Positions 43,344 to 54,200 of a DNA stretch of 64,000 bases are shown here, in pieces (position 1 is the first letter of the stretch; the number at the start of each line of letters is the position of its first letter). The notes under the pieces were generated by a model that was not told the origin of the DNA, made no database searches, and worked only from the letters and a program-made list of their open reading frames with translations. The stretch is from CAUPWF01 sp036656795 (GTDB lineage: Bacteria > Bacillota > Clostridia > Lachnospirales > Lachnospiraceae). The stretch is taken from NCBI GenBank assembly GCA_036656795.1, contig JAVXHR010000001.1, forward strand, positions 124,001 to 188,000. The letters run 5' to 3'. The position numbers and the translations under genes are program-made.

Positions 43344-46300
43344 TGCCAAGAAATCAAGCGATAAAAAAAGTCTTAGTCATTGGTTCAGGTCCTATTATTA
43401 TTGGACAAGCAGCAGAATTTGATTATGCAGGAACACAAGCATGTCGTTCGTTGAAAGAAGAAGGAATTGAAGTTGTATTATTAAATTCTAATCCGGCGAC
43501 GATTATGACAGATAAAGATATTGCTGATCGAGTATATATTGAGCCACTCACAGTAGAAGTAGTAGAACAACTGATTTTGAAAGAAAATCCAGATAGTGTG
43601 TTACCAACGTTGGGTGGACAGGCAGCTCTAAATCTTGCAATGGAATTGGAAGAAAATGGATTTTTAGCCAGTCATGCAGTGAATTTGATTGGAACAACTT
43701 CTCAAACAATTAAAAAAGCAGAAGACCGTTTGGAATTCAAGACAACCATGGAAAAGATTCATGAACCATGTGCAGCATCGCTGGTGGTTGAGAATATTCA
43801 GGACGGTATTGGATTTGCAGAAGAAATTGGATATCCTGTAGTGCTTCGACCTGCATATACACTTGGTGGAAGTGGTGGTGGTATCGCTGAGAACCAAGAA
43901 GAGTTAGAAGAAATTCTTGAGAATGGGCTACGTCTATCCAGAGTAGGACAAGTACTAGTGGAACGCTGTATTGCCGGTTGGAAAGAGATTGAATATGAAG
44001 TAATGCGTGATGGAAATGGGAACTGTATTACGGTATGTAATATGGAGAATTTGGATCCGGTTGGAGTGCATACAGGAGATAGCATTGTAGTTGCTCCATC
44101 TCAGACTTTAGGGGACAAAGAATATCAGATGTTACGTACTTCGGCACTTAATATTATTAACGAACTTAAGATTACAGGAGGATGTAATGTACAGTACGCA
44201 CTGCACCCTACCAGCTTTGAATATTGTGTAATAGAGGTGAATCCACGAGTAAGTCGTTCTTCAGCATTAGCATCAAAAGCAACAGGGTATCCAATTGCTA
44301 AAGTTGCGGCAAAAATTGCTCTTGGTTATACATTAGATGAAATCAAAAATGCAATTACAGATAAAACATATGCAAGTTTTGAACCAATGTTAGATTATTG
44401 CGTGGTTAAGATTCCAAGACTTCCATTTGACAAGTTTATTAGTGCCAAAAGAACACTAACCACACAGATGAAGGCTACTGGGGAAGTTATGAGTATCTGC
44501 GATAATTTTGAAGGAGCATTGATGAAAGCCATTCGCTCCTTAGAACAACATGTGGATAGTTTAATGTCTCAAGATTTTGTGGATTTTTCAAAGGAGCAAA
44601 TCATCAAACAACTATCAGTTGTAGACGATAGACGTATCTGGCTCATTGCAGCGGCTATTAGGAAAGATATTTCTTATGAAATTATTCACGACATTACAAA
44701 GATAGACATCTGGTTTATTGATAAAATTGCTATCATTGTAGAGATGGAAGAGCATCTAAAGAAGAACTGTTTGACGAAAGAATTATTGCAGGAAGCGAAA
44801 CGTATGGAATTTCCAGACACGGTGATTGCAGGCTTAACAGGGAAAACAGAAGCTGAAATCCATAAGCTACGTAAAGAATATGGAATTGTTGCGGCTTATA
44901 AGATGGTAGATACCTGCGCGGCAGAATTTGCGGCGGCTACACCATATTACTATTCGGTCTATGGCAGTGAAAATGAAGTGGTAGAAACCAATGCCAAGAA
45001 GAAGGTATTGGTATTAGGATCAGGGCCAATACGTATTGGGCAGGGGATAGAGTTTGATTTCTGTTCGGTACATTGTACATGGGCATTTGCAAAAGAAGGA
45101 TATGAGACGATTATTGTAAATAATAATCCGGAGACAGTAAGTACGGATTTTGATATTGCTGATAAACTTTATTTTGAGCCATTGACAGCTGAAGATGTGG
45201 AAAGTATTGTAGATATTGAAAAACCGGATGGTGCAGTCGTTCAATTTGGTGGTCAAACTGCAATTAAATTAACAGATGCTTTGATGAAGATGGGAGTTCC
45301 GATTCTAGGAACATCTGCAGAGAATGTAGATGCGGCAGAAGACAGAGAACTTTTTGATAAGATTCTGGAAGAATGCGAGATTCCACGCCCACAAGGTGGA
45401 ACAGTATATACAGCGGAAGAAGCAAAAGTAGTTGCCAACAGACTTGGATATCCGGTACTTGTAAGACCGTCTTATGTACTAGGTGGGCAGGGAATGCAGA
45501 TAGCAATTAATGATTATGATGTGGAAGAATTTATTGGCATTATCAATCGAATTGCACAGGAGCATCCAATTTTGGTGGATAAATATCTCGTGGGAAAAGA
45601 GATTGAAGTAGATGCGGTTTGTGATGGAGAAGATATCTTAATTCCGGGGATTATGGAGCATATTGAACGTGCTGGAATTCACTCTGGAGACAGTATCTCT
45701 GTGTACCCGGCACAAAGTCTGTCAGAGGCTATAAAACTAAAGATTGAAGATTATACGAGAAAACTTGCAAAATCATTACATGTGATAGGATTGATTAATA
45801 TTCAATTCATTGTATGCGATGAAGATGTGTACGTTATTGAGGTTAATCCTCGTTCAAGTCGTACGGTGCCATATATTAGTAAGGTGACAGGGATTCCGAT
45901 TGTTCCACTTGCAACTAAGGTAATTATTGGAAGTACAATACGCGAATTAGGCTATACACCAGGACTCCAAAAGGAGGCAGATTATATTGCGATTAAAATG
46001 CCGGTATTCTCGTTTGAAAAAATCCGTGGAGCTGATATCAGTCTTGGACCGGAGATGAAATCAACAGGAGAATGTTTAGGAATTGCAAAGACATTTAATG
46101 AAGCCCTGTATAAGGCATTCTTAGGTGCAGGCATTAATTTACCAAAATATAAAAATATGATTATGACAGTTAAAGATGCAGATAAAGAAGAAGCAATTGA
46201 TGTTGGACGTAGATTTGAAGCGTTGGGTTATCGTATCTTTGCTACGAAAGGAACTGCAACTGTATTGAATCAGGCAGGTGTCAAAGCGATTCCAATCAAT

Positions 46301-46549
46301 AAAATTGAACAAGAGTCCCCAAACCTTATGGACCTTATTCTTGGTCATGAAATTGACCTTGTAATTGATACTCCACCACAAGGTGCAGAGCGAGCAAAAG
46401 ATGGATTTATCATTCGACGTAATGCGATTGAAACAGGTGTGAATGTATTGACGGCAATGGATACAGCAAGAGCGCTTGTAACCAGTCTGGAAAATACAGA
46501 TATCAGAAAGCTAACATTAATCGATATCGCAACGGTTAAGAATCAGTAG
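43343..46549 (+). CDS. carB: Carbamoyl phosphate synthase large subunit
   Basis: Synthesises carbamoyl phosphate from bicarbonate, ammonia and two ATP; 1068 aa. Two homologous ATP-grasp halves are visible, each starting with a dinucleotide-like motif (VLVIGSGPIIIGQAAEFDYA; VLVLGSGPIRIGQGIEFDF) and containing VNPRVSRSSALASKATGYP and VNPRSSRTVPYISKVTGIP. The C-terminal MGS-like allosteric domain (about 935-1068) ends the protein. Full length. Coupled to carA by one-base overlap. Confidence 0.99.
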   Translation: MPRNQAIKKVLVIGSGPIIIGQAAEFDYAGTQACRSLKEEGIEVVLLNSNPATIMTDKDIADRVYIEPLTVEVVEQLILKENPDSVLPTLGGQAALNLAMELEENGFLASHAVNLIGTTSQTIKKAEDRLEFKTTMEKIHEPCAASLVVENIQDGIGFAEEIGYPVVLRPAYTLGGSGGGIAENQEELEEILENGLRLSRVGQVLVERCIAGWKEIEYEVMRDGNGNCITVCNMENLDPVGVHTGDSIVVAPSQTLGDKEYQMLRTSALNIINELKITGGCNVQYALHPTSFEYCVIEVNPRVSRSSALASKATGYPIAKVAAKIALGYTLDEIKNAITDKTYASFEPMLDYCVVKIPRLPFDKFISAKRTLTTQMKATGEVMSICDNFEGALMKAIRSLEQHVDSLMSQDFVDFSKEQIIKQLSVVDDRRIWLIAAAIRKDISYEIIHDITKIDIWFIDKIAIIVEMEEHLKKNCLTKELLQEAKRMEFPDTVIAGLTGKTEAEIHKLRKEYGIVAAYKMVDTCAAEFAAATPYYYSVYGSENEVVETNAKKKVLVLGSGPIRIGQGIEFDFCSVHCTWAFAKEGYETIIVNNNPETVSTDFDIADKLYFEPLTAEDVESIVDIEKPDGAVVQFGGQTAIKLTDALMKMGVPILGTSAENVDAAEDRELFDKILEECEIPRPQGGTVYTAEEAKVVANRLGYPVLVRPSYVLGGQGMQIAINDYDVEEFIGIINRIAQEHPILVDKYLVGKEIEVDAVCDGEDILIPGIMEHIERAGIHSGDSISVYPAQSLSEAIKLKIEDYTRKLAKSLHVIGLINIQFIVCDEDVYVIEVNPRSSRTVPYISKVTGIPIVPLATKVIIGSTIRELGYTPGLQKEADYIAIKMPVFSFEKIRGADISLGPEMKSTGECLGIAKTFNEALYKAFLGAGINLPKYKNMIMTVKDADKEEAIDVGRRFEALGYRIFATKGTATVLNQAGVKAIPINKIEQESPNLMDLILGHEIDLVIDTPPQGAERAKDGFIIRRNAIETGVNVLTAMDTARALVTSLENTDIRKLTLIDIATVKNQ

Positions 46550-46574
46550 TTTTTCATGTATATAATTAGAAAAT

Positions 46575-46640
46575 AAGACCCCCATTGTGAGGAAATGCGA
46601 CAATTTTAAGATGGTCGCTATCTACACGATGGGGGTCTTT
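46575..46640. terminator. Bidirectional terminator between carB and rarD
   Basis: 15-bp outer stem AAGACCCCCATTGTG (46575-46589) / CACGATGGGGGTCTT (46625-46639) with one G-U pair; a nested 5-bp stem GCGAC (46597-46601) / GTCGC (46614-46618). Serves the convergent genes, though the T-runs are short. Confidence 0.85.
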
Positions 46641-46652
46641 ATACATCTGATG

Positions 46653-47531
46653 TTATTGCGAGATGCTTTTCTTTTGCGTAAGAATACTGTCGGCGATAAA
46701 TAAAGCGATTGCAACCCATATAAATCCAAATGTAATTCCATTTAGTTTTGTAAAGGTCTCATGAAACACAAAAACACCAACTAATAATTGAAGTGTTGGG
46801 TTTAGGTACATTAAAATCCCGGATAAGGATAATGGAGTTTCGCGAATTCCCTTTGCAAATAACAATAGTGGAATTGTGGTAACTAAACCAGATAGTGGAA
46901 GTAGTAAAAATTGTCCTCCGGTTAATATCCCAATGCTTCCGAAATGGTGTATCTCAGAAAATATGATAAATACAAGTGAAAAGGGAACTAAGAAAAATGT
47001 TTCCATATATACAGAGATTTCACTGGAAATCGTTACTTTCTTTTTTAAAGCACCATAGACAGCAAATGTAAGTGCAAGCATAAGAGAAAGGAACGGGACT
47101 GTACCATAACCAACAATCGAGATTAGAACACCTGTTGTGGCAATAATTACAGAAAACCACTGCAAAAGGGTCAATCGCTCTTTGTAAAAGATAGTGCCGA
47201 TTAAAATAGAGAAAATCGGATAAATATAGTAAGCAAAGCTACCCTCGATGATATGACCACTGTTCACAGTGTAGATGTATAATCCCCAATTTGTACTAAC
47301 CAGAACTCCACATAATAGTAGGTACAGACAAGTCTTTTTATCTTGCATTAAGTCTCTTACAATATGGAAACGTCTTTTAAATAATATAATAATCATACAA
47401 AATATCAAAGACCAGGTCATTCTTGAAGCTAATACATAAGTGGAATTCACAGATGCCAACAACTTCCAAAAGATAGGTAAAAGCCCCCAGAGTATGTAGC
47501 AGGTTAAGATGGACAGGATTCCTTTTTTCAT
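46653..47531 (-). CDS. rarD: RarD-like EamA/DMT family transporter
   Basis: Drug/metabolite transporter of 292 aa with about ten helices in two EamA repeats. N-terminal LTCYILWGLLPIFWKLL and NWGLYIYTVNSGHIIEGS are typical of RarD; substrate unknown. ATG 47531; an AAGGAG site lies 16 bases upstream, farther than normal, and no closer in-frame start exists, so translation may be weak. Third gene of the minus-strand run with the SDR and flavin reductase-rubredoxin genes; 27 bases separate it from the SDR stop. Confidence 0.85.
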   Translation of the reverse strand: MKKGILSILTCYILWGLLPIFWKLLASVNSTYVLASRMTWSLIFCMIIILFKRRFHIVRDLMQDKKTCLYLLLCGVLVSTNWGLYIYTVNSGHIIEGSFAYYIYPIFSILIGTIFYKERLTLLQWFSVIIATTGVLISIVGYGTVPFLSLMLALTFAVYGALKKKVTISSEISVYMETFFLVPFSLVFIIFSEIHHFGSIGILTGGQFLLLPLSGLVTTIPLLLFAKGIRETPLSLSGILMYLNPTLQLLVGVFVFHETFTKLNGITFGFIWVAIALFIADSILTQKKSISQ

Positions 47532-47558
47532 ATAATTTTCACATGTTCTCCTTTAGTT

Positions 47559-48302
47559 TTATACCATAGTTGCGCCATCTACAGAAAGAATGGTGCCGGT
47601 AACATAAGAGGCCATATCACTTGCCAGATATAAAAATGCATTAGCAATATCCTGTGGATCACCGATGCGACCAAGTGGGATAGTGGAAGCGATGTGTGCA
47701 ATAATTTCTTGTGGAAGAGCGGCGACCATGTCAGTATTAATTACTCCCGGTGCTACTGCGTTCACACGTATATTGTCAGGTCCTAATTCTCTTGCCAAAG
47801 ATTTGGTCAATCCATTCACTGCGAATTTAGAAGCTGGATACCCACAACCGGATTTCTGTCCATAAAGACTTACCATAGAACTGGTGTTAAGTATGACACC
47901 ACCTCCTTCTTCTTTCATGATAGGTGCAACTACTTTTGCACAGTTAAACACAGCTGTGACATTTAGGTTCATGATATTCACAAAATCTTCTGCATTGTAG
48001 TCATAGATAGATTCTTTTGCAGAAATCCCGGCATTATTTACCAAGATATCAATGGAACCATATTGAGATTTTACTTGTGCAAATGCTTCTTGTACAGATG
48101 CTATATCAGATAGATTTGGGCAGATTCCCATAATTTTAGCGCTTGGGTATTTCTCTTTAAGTGCAGATAGAGCTTTGTCAACGGTTTCTTTTCTAGAACC
48201 ACAAAGTGCAACGTTGGCTCCATTTGTCAGATATGTTTCGACAATAGACAGACCAATTCCACGAGTTCCTCCGGTTACAATAGCTGTTTTTCCTTTTAAC
48301 AT
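47559..48302 (-). CDS. Short-chain dehydrogenase/reductase (FabG/BaiA-like)
   Basis: Classical SDR, 247 aa. NAD(P) motif TGGTRGIG (residues 10-17), NNAG (89-92), catalytic Ser141/142, Tyr155 and Lys159 (YPASK), VAPGVINTDM and the ending ASYVTGTILSVDGA. It could be a 3-oxoacyl-ACP reductase, but the GYPASK and APGVINTDM stretches also recall bile-acid 3-alpha hydroxysteroid dehydrogenases (BaiA). No fatty-acid or bai genes surround it; the neighbours are a flavin reductase-rubredoxin and a transporter. Substrate unresolved. Confidence 0.88.
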   Translation of the reverse strand: MLKGKTAIVTGGTRGIGLSIVETYLTNGANVALCGSRKETVDKALSALKEKYPSAKIMGICPNLSDIASVQEAFAQVKSQYGSIDILVNNAGISAKESIYDYNAEDFVNIMNLNVTAVFNCAKVVAPIMKEEGGGVILNTSSMVSLYGQKSGCGYPASKFAVNGLTKSLARELGPDNIRVNAVAPGVINTDMVAALPQEIIAHIASTIPLGRIGDPQDIANAFLYLASDMASYVTGTILSVDGATMV

Positions 48303-48314
48303 ATAAAAGACCTC

Positions 48315-48959
48315 CTATGATTTTTTGAATGCTGATTTGGGTTGCTTACAGATGGGACATTGATAATCCTCGGATAATTCCTCAAATGGAATTGATCCGT
48401 CGTATACATAACCACAGACACTACATGTGTAGACCTCTGTTTTTACTTCTATTTTTTCGTCTTCTGGTTGATAGGTTGGGGCATTTTTGGGGCTTTTACC
48501 TTTGATTACATTGTGGTAATAGGCATAGGTCATTGCAGTTCCACCATTTGTAATCTCTGCATCCAAAAGTTCACCAATAAAGACGGTATGAGTGGAAGTT
48601 TCTATGGAGTCTATCACTTTGAATACCATGTAGCCATTGGTTGCAGGGATAATTGGAACCCCTTTTTTTACTTCGTAATCCAGATTGGCAAATTTATCGA
48701 TGCTTTTTCCTGATTGAAACCCAAAAGTTCCAATAAGGGTTGCGTCACTATCTTCTGCCAAGATTGAGATGCCAAAGAGACCTGATTGTTTGATACACCC
48801 ATTTGTGTAGTTGTCATGATTCATACTCAATGCTACAGTTGTGGGAGTTGAAGTGATTTGCATCAGGCTGTTTGCAACACATCCGGTAGGGCGTGTTCCA
48901 TCTACTGTAGTTACAAGATAGACGCCATAAGACATGTTACGTAATACTTTTGTGTTCAT
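48315..48959 (-). CDS. Flavin reductase-rubredoxin fusion (high-molecular-weight rubredoxin)
   Basis: Electron-transfer protein of 214 aa: N-terminal flavin reductase (split-barrel FMN) domain, about 1-150 with PTGCVANSLMQITSTP and THTVFIGELLDAE, and C-terminal rubredoxin (about 170-214) with CSVCGYVYDG and CPICKQPKSAF. Such proteins (Hrb) pass electrons from NAD(P)H to flavodiiron or rubrerythrin proteins to reduce oxygen or NO. GGAGG precedes the ATG. No flavodiiron gene in view; the SDR gene follows 12 bases later. Confidence 0.92.
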   Translation of the reverse strand: MNTKVLRNMSYGVYLVTTVDGTRPTGCVANSLMQITSTPTTVALSMNHDNYTNGCIKQSGLFGISILAEDSDATLIGTFGFQSGKSIDKFANLDYEVKKGVPIIPATNGYMVFKVIDSIETSTHTVFIGELLDAEITNGGTAMTYAYYHNVIKGKSPKNAPTYQPEDEKIEVKTEVYTCSVCGYVYDGSIPFEELSEDYQCPICKQPKSAFKKS

Positions 48960-49268
48960 ATTGTTGTACCTCCTTTTTTAATTATTGTGTTATATAATTG
49001 ACGAACTTGTATATATAGTATACTACTCCATTAGAAACTTTGCATCCTAATGCAAAAAAAATATGAAAAAAATGTGAAAATACATCAAAAAAATGTCGAT
49101 TTATTATTGGAAATTGTACAAAATGGTGGACTTTTTTAAAAAAATGTATTATTATAAAGAAAACTGAGTGCTATTCGTAGGGCTGTTACGCACAATTTGA
49201 TGAAAAGCAGAAAGATAACAGACAATTGAGAACGCAGAATGAAGTGGAGAACGAGGAGGAACAGGTTT
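48960..49268. other. Divergent intergenic region before the second chemoreceptor
   Basis: No gene seen. Towards the minus-strand reductase gene lie an AAAAGGAGGT ribosome site and an AT-rich stretch with GTATA-N5-TATAC (about 49016-49030 region), a possible operator. Towards the plus-strand receptor a weak TTGTAC-17-TAAAAA promoter (from 49115) is possible. CTGTTA (49183-49188) can pair with TAACAG (49216-49221) in the leader. A c-di-GMP riboswitch was looked for and not found. Confidence 0.5.
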
Positions 49269-51050
49269 ATGAAGAAGATGACAATTGCTAAAAAGATGAT
49301 AGCGGGATTTATTGCAATATCTATTATTGCTAGTATCTCGGGGGTAGTGTCTATATTTACATCAAGAAATGCAGATACAAAGTATAGTTATGCATTAGAG
49401 AATTATGGATTCTCACAAGGTGATATCGGGAAAGCTATGCTGGCGCTGGCGGAGAATCTTCGATGTGTTCGGGATGTTGTGAATAACACAGATGCGAAAT
49501 ATATAGAAGCTGCAAAGACAGATATGGAAGCAACAATTAAAGAATACAATATCTTGGTAGAAAAAGTCAAAAAATCATCAAAGTCTTCAGAAGAAAAGGC
49601 GAAATTCAATGAAGCAGAAGATGCATTAAAAAAATACATTGAAAAGCGAGATGCTGTAGTAAAAGCAGGGGATACACTGGACGCAGAACAAAGCGAAAAA
49701 GCACGTGTGATGATGGCAGAAGAACTAGATCCATTATTTGAAGATGTATATAATGCATGGTCAGGCTTACTTGAGGTGAATATTCAAAAAGGAACACAGT
49801 TAAGCAATTCCTTAACAGCTAGTTCTAAGGTGATAATGCTTATGAGCATAGCGTTAACAATAGGTGCTCTGGTAATTGCGATTGTGATAGGACTGATAAT
49901 TTCAAGAAAAATATCAAATCCAATTCGAGAATGTGTAGACCGTTTGAATTTATTGTCACAAGGGAACTTGGAAGCACCTGTTCCGGATATTACAGCAAAA
50001 GATGAGACGGGAATGCTGGCAGATTCTACAAAAATAATTGTCGAAGCTTTAAGCACAATTATTAAAGACGAAAGTTATCTTTTAGGTGAGATGGCAGATG
50101 GTAATTTTGATGTGCATTCTCAGGCGGCGCAGGTTTACATAGGAGATTTTGCACCATTACTTGTATCTATGCGTAAGATTAATTCCAATTTAAGTGATGC
50201 ACTGGCACAGATTAACCAATCTTCTGAGCAAGTATCTTCGGGCTCGGATCAAGTATCCAGTGGAGCACAAGAATTATCTCAAGGTGCAACAGAACAGGCT
50301 TCTTCTGTAGAAGAATTAGCAGCTACCATTACAGAAATTGCCGGTCAGATAAAAGAAACTGCAGACCATGCATTGACTGCACGTCAGAAATCAGATGATG
50401 CAGGGAACGAAGTTGCAAAGAGCAATGATAAGATGCATAATTTGATTGATGCTATGAATGAAATCAGTACTTCTTCACAAGAGATTGGAAAGGTTATTAA
50501 GACGATTGAAGATATTGCATTCCAGACGAATATCTTAGCTTTAAATGCGGCAGTAGAGGCTGCACGCGCAGGAGCAGCAGGAAAGGGATTTGCGGTAGTT
50601 GCTGATGAGGTGAGAAATCTGGCAAGTAAGAGTGCAGAGGCGGCTAAAGGTACAACAGCATTGATTGAGGGATCGGTAGCAGCAGTTGCTAAAGGAACAC
50701 AACTTGCAGATGATACAGCACAATCATTATTGATCGTGGTAGAAGGAACTAAAGAAGTAGGAGAAATCATTAGTGAGATTTCAAATGCATCTAACGAAGA
50801 GGCACAGTCTATTGCTCAAGTTACACAAGGGGTAGATCAGATTTCAAGTGTAGTTCAGACGAACTCTGCAACGGCAGAAGAATCGGCAGCAGCGTCTGAA
50901 GAGTTGAGTGGACAGGCACAGATACTGAAGGATCTAGTATCCAGATTCAAGCTGAAAGATGAGTCTAAAGCAATCAATACAACTCAATACAGTGCATCGG
51001 AAGTTCGTCATTCACAACCACAGGTATCTTCTCGTTCGGATAAATATTAG
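49269..51050 (+). CDS. Methyl-accepting chemotaxis protein
   Basis: Transmembrane chemoreceptor of 593 aa: TM1 about 9-31, helical extracytoplasmic sensor (32-186), TM2 about 187-211, HAMP (212-265), then the signalling coil with the tip DIAFQTNILALNAAVEAARAG. Its last 45 coil residues nearly match the receptor at 25034, and a short extra tail rich in Ser/Gln follows. ATG 49269 has AGGAGG (49254-49259) nine bases upstream; the longer frame from 49239 has none. No che or fla genes nearby. Ligand unknown. Confidence 0.93.
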   Translation: MKKMTIAKKMIAGFIAISIIASISGVVSIFTSRNADTKYSYALENYGFSQGDIGKAMLALAENLRCVRDVVNNTDAKYIEAAKTDMEATIKEYNILVEKVKKSSKSSEEKAKFNEAEDALKKYIEKRDAVVKAGDTLDAEQSEKARVMMAEELDPLFEDVYNAWSGLLEVNIQKGTQLSNSLTASSKVIMLMSIALTIGALVIAIVIGLIISRKISNPIRECVDRLNLLSQGNLEAPVPDITAKDETGMLADSTKIIVEALSTIIKDESYLLGEMADGNFDVHSQAAQVYIGDFAPLLVSMRKINSNLSDALAQINQSSEQVSSGSDQVSSGAQELSQGATEQASSVEELAATITEIAGQIKETADHALTARQKSDDAGNEVAKSNDKMHNLIDAMNEISTSSQEIGKVIKTIEDIAFQTNILALNAAVEAARAGAAGKGFAVVADEVRNLASKSAEAAKGTTALIEGSVAAVAKGTQLADDTAQSLLIVVEGTKEVGEIISEISNASNEEAQSIAQVTQGVDQISSVVQTNSATAEESAAASEELSGQAQILKDLVSRFKLKDESKAINTTQYSASEVRHSQPQVSSRSDKY

Positions 51051-51092
51051 AAAAAATATACAGAGAGTAATTTATAGAAAAGACATGATGAT

Positions 51093-51128
51093 AAAAGGAG
51101 TTGGTGTGTTTACATCAACTTCTTTTTT
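51093..51128 (+). terminator. Terminator after the second chemoreceptor gene
   Basis: AAAAGGAGTTG (51093-51103) pairs with CAACTTCTTTT (51116-51126) with one G-U pair; a T-run spans 51123-51128. Confidence 0.85.
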
Positions 51129-51170
51129 ATGGGGTTTTGTTGGAAACTGTGTAATTCTTAAGATACGGCA

Positions 51171-51200
51171 TTGCCAATTTGTGTCGAATAATGATATAAT
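51171..51200 (+). promoter_or_regulatory. Promoter of the DUF5717-like/Hsp70-like/TPR operon
   Basis: TTGCCA (51171-51176), 18-base spacer, TATAAT (51195-51200) with extended -10 TGA (51192-51194). Confidence 0.75.
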
Positions 51201-51270
51201 TCATTATGATTAGAATTTTGCAAGGTGTAATATTTGAATGCACGATGGCATGAAGAAGTAGGTGAATGAA

Positions 51271-54200
51271 GTGAAGAATAAGATTAAAAAGTTTTCTAAA
51301 GGAGACTTTCGAATTATAAAACCTGATATTGTGTTCCCACAGACGCATCTTACGATGACAATAGGAGAGGGAGAACTATATCATGGAAGTTTTACTTTTC
51401 AAAGCCCAACAGATGGAGAAATCAGAGGACTGGTCTACCCATCTTCTTTTCGTGTACAATGTTCGGAAGAGGGATTTGAAGGAAATCCTATAGAAATTAA
51501 GTTTACTTATGATGGTACAGGACTTCGTCCTGGACATGTAGAACAAGGAAGATTCACCATAGTATGTAACGGTGGGGAATATGAGATTGCATATACGGCA
51601 TTAATTGAAAAACCGTTTATATTGACCAAATATGGAAAAGTACAGAATGTAAAAGATTTTAAAAAACTTGCTATGCAGGATTTTATGGAAGCACAACGAT
51701 TATTTCGTTCCAGGGAATTCTATGAGATATTAAAATATGAAGATTGTCGTATTTATTCGTTATATGATAATATGAGAAAATGGTCATTGGGAGAACAAGG
51801 ATTGGAAGAATTTTTGCTGGGAATCAAGCAAAAAGAGCGGATTTTTCTTACTTTATCAGATGAGGAACACATCTTTGATGATATATTAGAGGCAACCAAA
51901 GGGAATATTGTATTCACTAAAAATACTTGGGGATATATGCCAATTCGTTTTTGCGTTGAGGGAGATTTTATACAGGTGGCTAGGAAAGACACAACAACAG
52001 AAGAATTTGTTGGGAATACATATGAATTAGAGTATGTAGTTAGAGTGGAAAAGCTACATGCAGGAAATAATTTTGGGGCAGTTATAATTGAAACTCCTTA
52101 TGAAAGAATTACCTATCCGGTTACGGTAGTGCAAAATAGCGTTACAAACAATGAAATGAAGAGAGAATTGGACTTTTTACAGGCACAGATTATTAAGAGT
52201 TATTTATCGTGTGTTGCAGGTAGAATAGAGACCAATGAGTGGGTAGAAAGCGCAATTGCCAAAGTACAGCTATTGAGAGAAAAAGAGCCAAACAATGCAT
52301 ATTTTCAGCTACTACATGCGCATATTTATCTACGTGGGAAACGCATGGAAGAGGGAGAATGGATATTAGAAAGTTTTAATTACAGTCGTTTTGCGAAAGG
52401 ACGAGATCCGGAGATTAGTTCTTATTATCTATTCTTGACCGCTTTAATCAAGAAAGAAGGTAGCCATGTAAACAGAGTAGTGGAGGAAATCAATCGGCTT
52501 TATATGCGCAATCCTCATTCGTGGAAGATGCTATGTATGTTGATTCACATTGATCCCAAATTAAGAAGCTATGAGGAACGTTTGCGTATGTTAGAAAGGC
52601 AGTTCTTTAATGGTGCTAATCAGATTTTGTTTTATGTAGAAGCGTATTTATGTTATTGTGAAAAAAGTTTTTTGCTCAAAAAGTTGGGGACATTTGAGAT
52701 TCAGGTCCTTAATTTTGCAGCAAAGTATAAATTGATGACAAAAGAGTTGGCATTATATACTGCAAATCTGGCAAGTCAACAAAAGAAATTTGATATCCAT
52801 CTTTTTCGTGTGCTAGAGCGTTGCTATCATGCTTATCAGGAACCGATGATTCTTTCAGCAATTTGTACGTTGCTTATCAAGGGGAACCAAGTAGAGAAAA
52901 AATATTTTCAATGGTATGAAAAAGCAGTGGATGAGGAACTGAAAATTGCTCAATTATATGAATATTATATGATGACGATTGAAGCGAAAAAGGTACAGGG
53001 AGCATTTCCACGTTCTGTTTACCTGTATTTTATGCATGGAAATTCATTGGATTATGAGAAAGCGGCAATTTTATATGCTAATTTAATTACTTATGAGAAT
53101 GAGGCCAGTGATTTGTTTGCATATTATAGGGAAAAGATTAATAGATTTGCCTGGGAGCAATTAGAAAAGCGACATATTAATGAACAATTACGTGTCATAT
53201 ATAAACGCTATATTGTGGAAGAGGAGCTTAATAATGAACGTATTCGAGCGTTATATGATGTTTGTCATGCATATAAAGTTTATACAAAATCATATAATGT
53301 GAAATATGTACTTGTAATTGAAAAGGACGGAAAAGTAAATCAAAGAGTTCCTTATACAGAAGATGGAGCACAGGTATTCTTATATGATAAAGAGGCTAGG
53401 ATTGTGTGGGAATCAGGAGATGGACATCACTATGCAGATTCTATGGCATATGAGACAAAACGTCTTTTTTATGAATTGCGATTTATTGATATGTGTAAAA
53501 AATATATGGAAGGAATGAATACTTCAGAACAAGAAGGAAATGAGACGGATTTGTCTATTGCAAATATACAAAAATATGGAATGGATTCATTTGATGAACA
53601 GGAAGTATTCCGATTATGCAGTAAATATATTCGGGAAGAAAATTATGAGGAAGAAGAATATTTAAGTTATTTAAGTTTTCAATTATTTAATAAAGGACAG
53701 TATGACAAAGTTATCTTAAGTTATTTGGCCAGTTATTATTGTGGTGCAACAAAGGATATGAAACATCTTTGGAAAGTTGCAAAAGAATATGATATTAATG
53801 TACATCGTTTGTCAGAGCGTATTATTACACAGATGCTTTTTGCAGAAGAGATGTTTGGCGAAGAAGAAATTTTTGCCTGTTATTACGCAGGAGGATGCTA
53901 TTTTAGGCTGAAACAAGCATATTTAGCATACGTATCTAAAGAGTATATTGTACATGCACGTCAAACAGATCCTTGTGTGTTTCAAATTATGATAGAAGAG
54001 TATAATCAAGGAGAATATCTTGCAGATATATGTAAAGTGGCTGTTTTAAAATATTATGTGTCACGAAATTATGGCGCAGATATTGAACCAATATTACAAG
54101 GGTTTTTACGCGAACTGTGTGAAAAAAATATGCTGTTTCCGTTTTACCTGCAATACAAAGAAAGCTGGCTTCGAGAAGTACAGCTATATGATAAAGTGAT

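Noticed and set aside
49160..49268. c-di-GMP (GEMM) riboswitch upstream of the second chemoreceptor
   Set aside because: ACGCACA is present by itself, but the conserved GGCAAACC and tetraloop-receptor parts are missing; only a 6-bp inverted repeat is seen.
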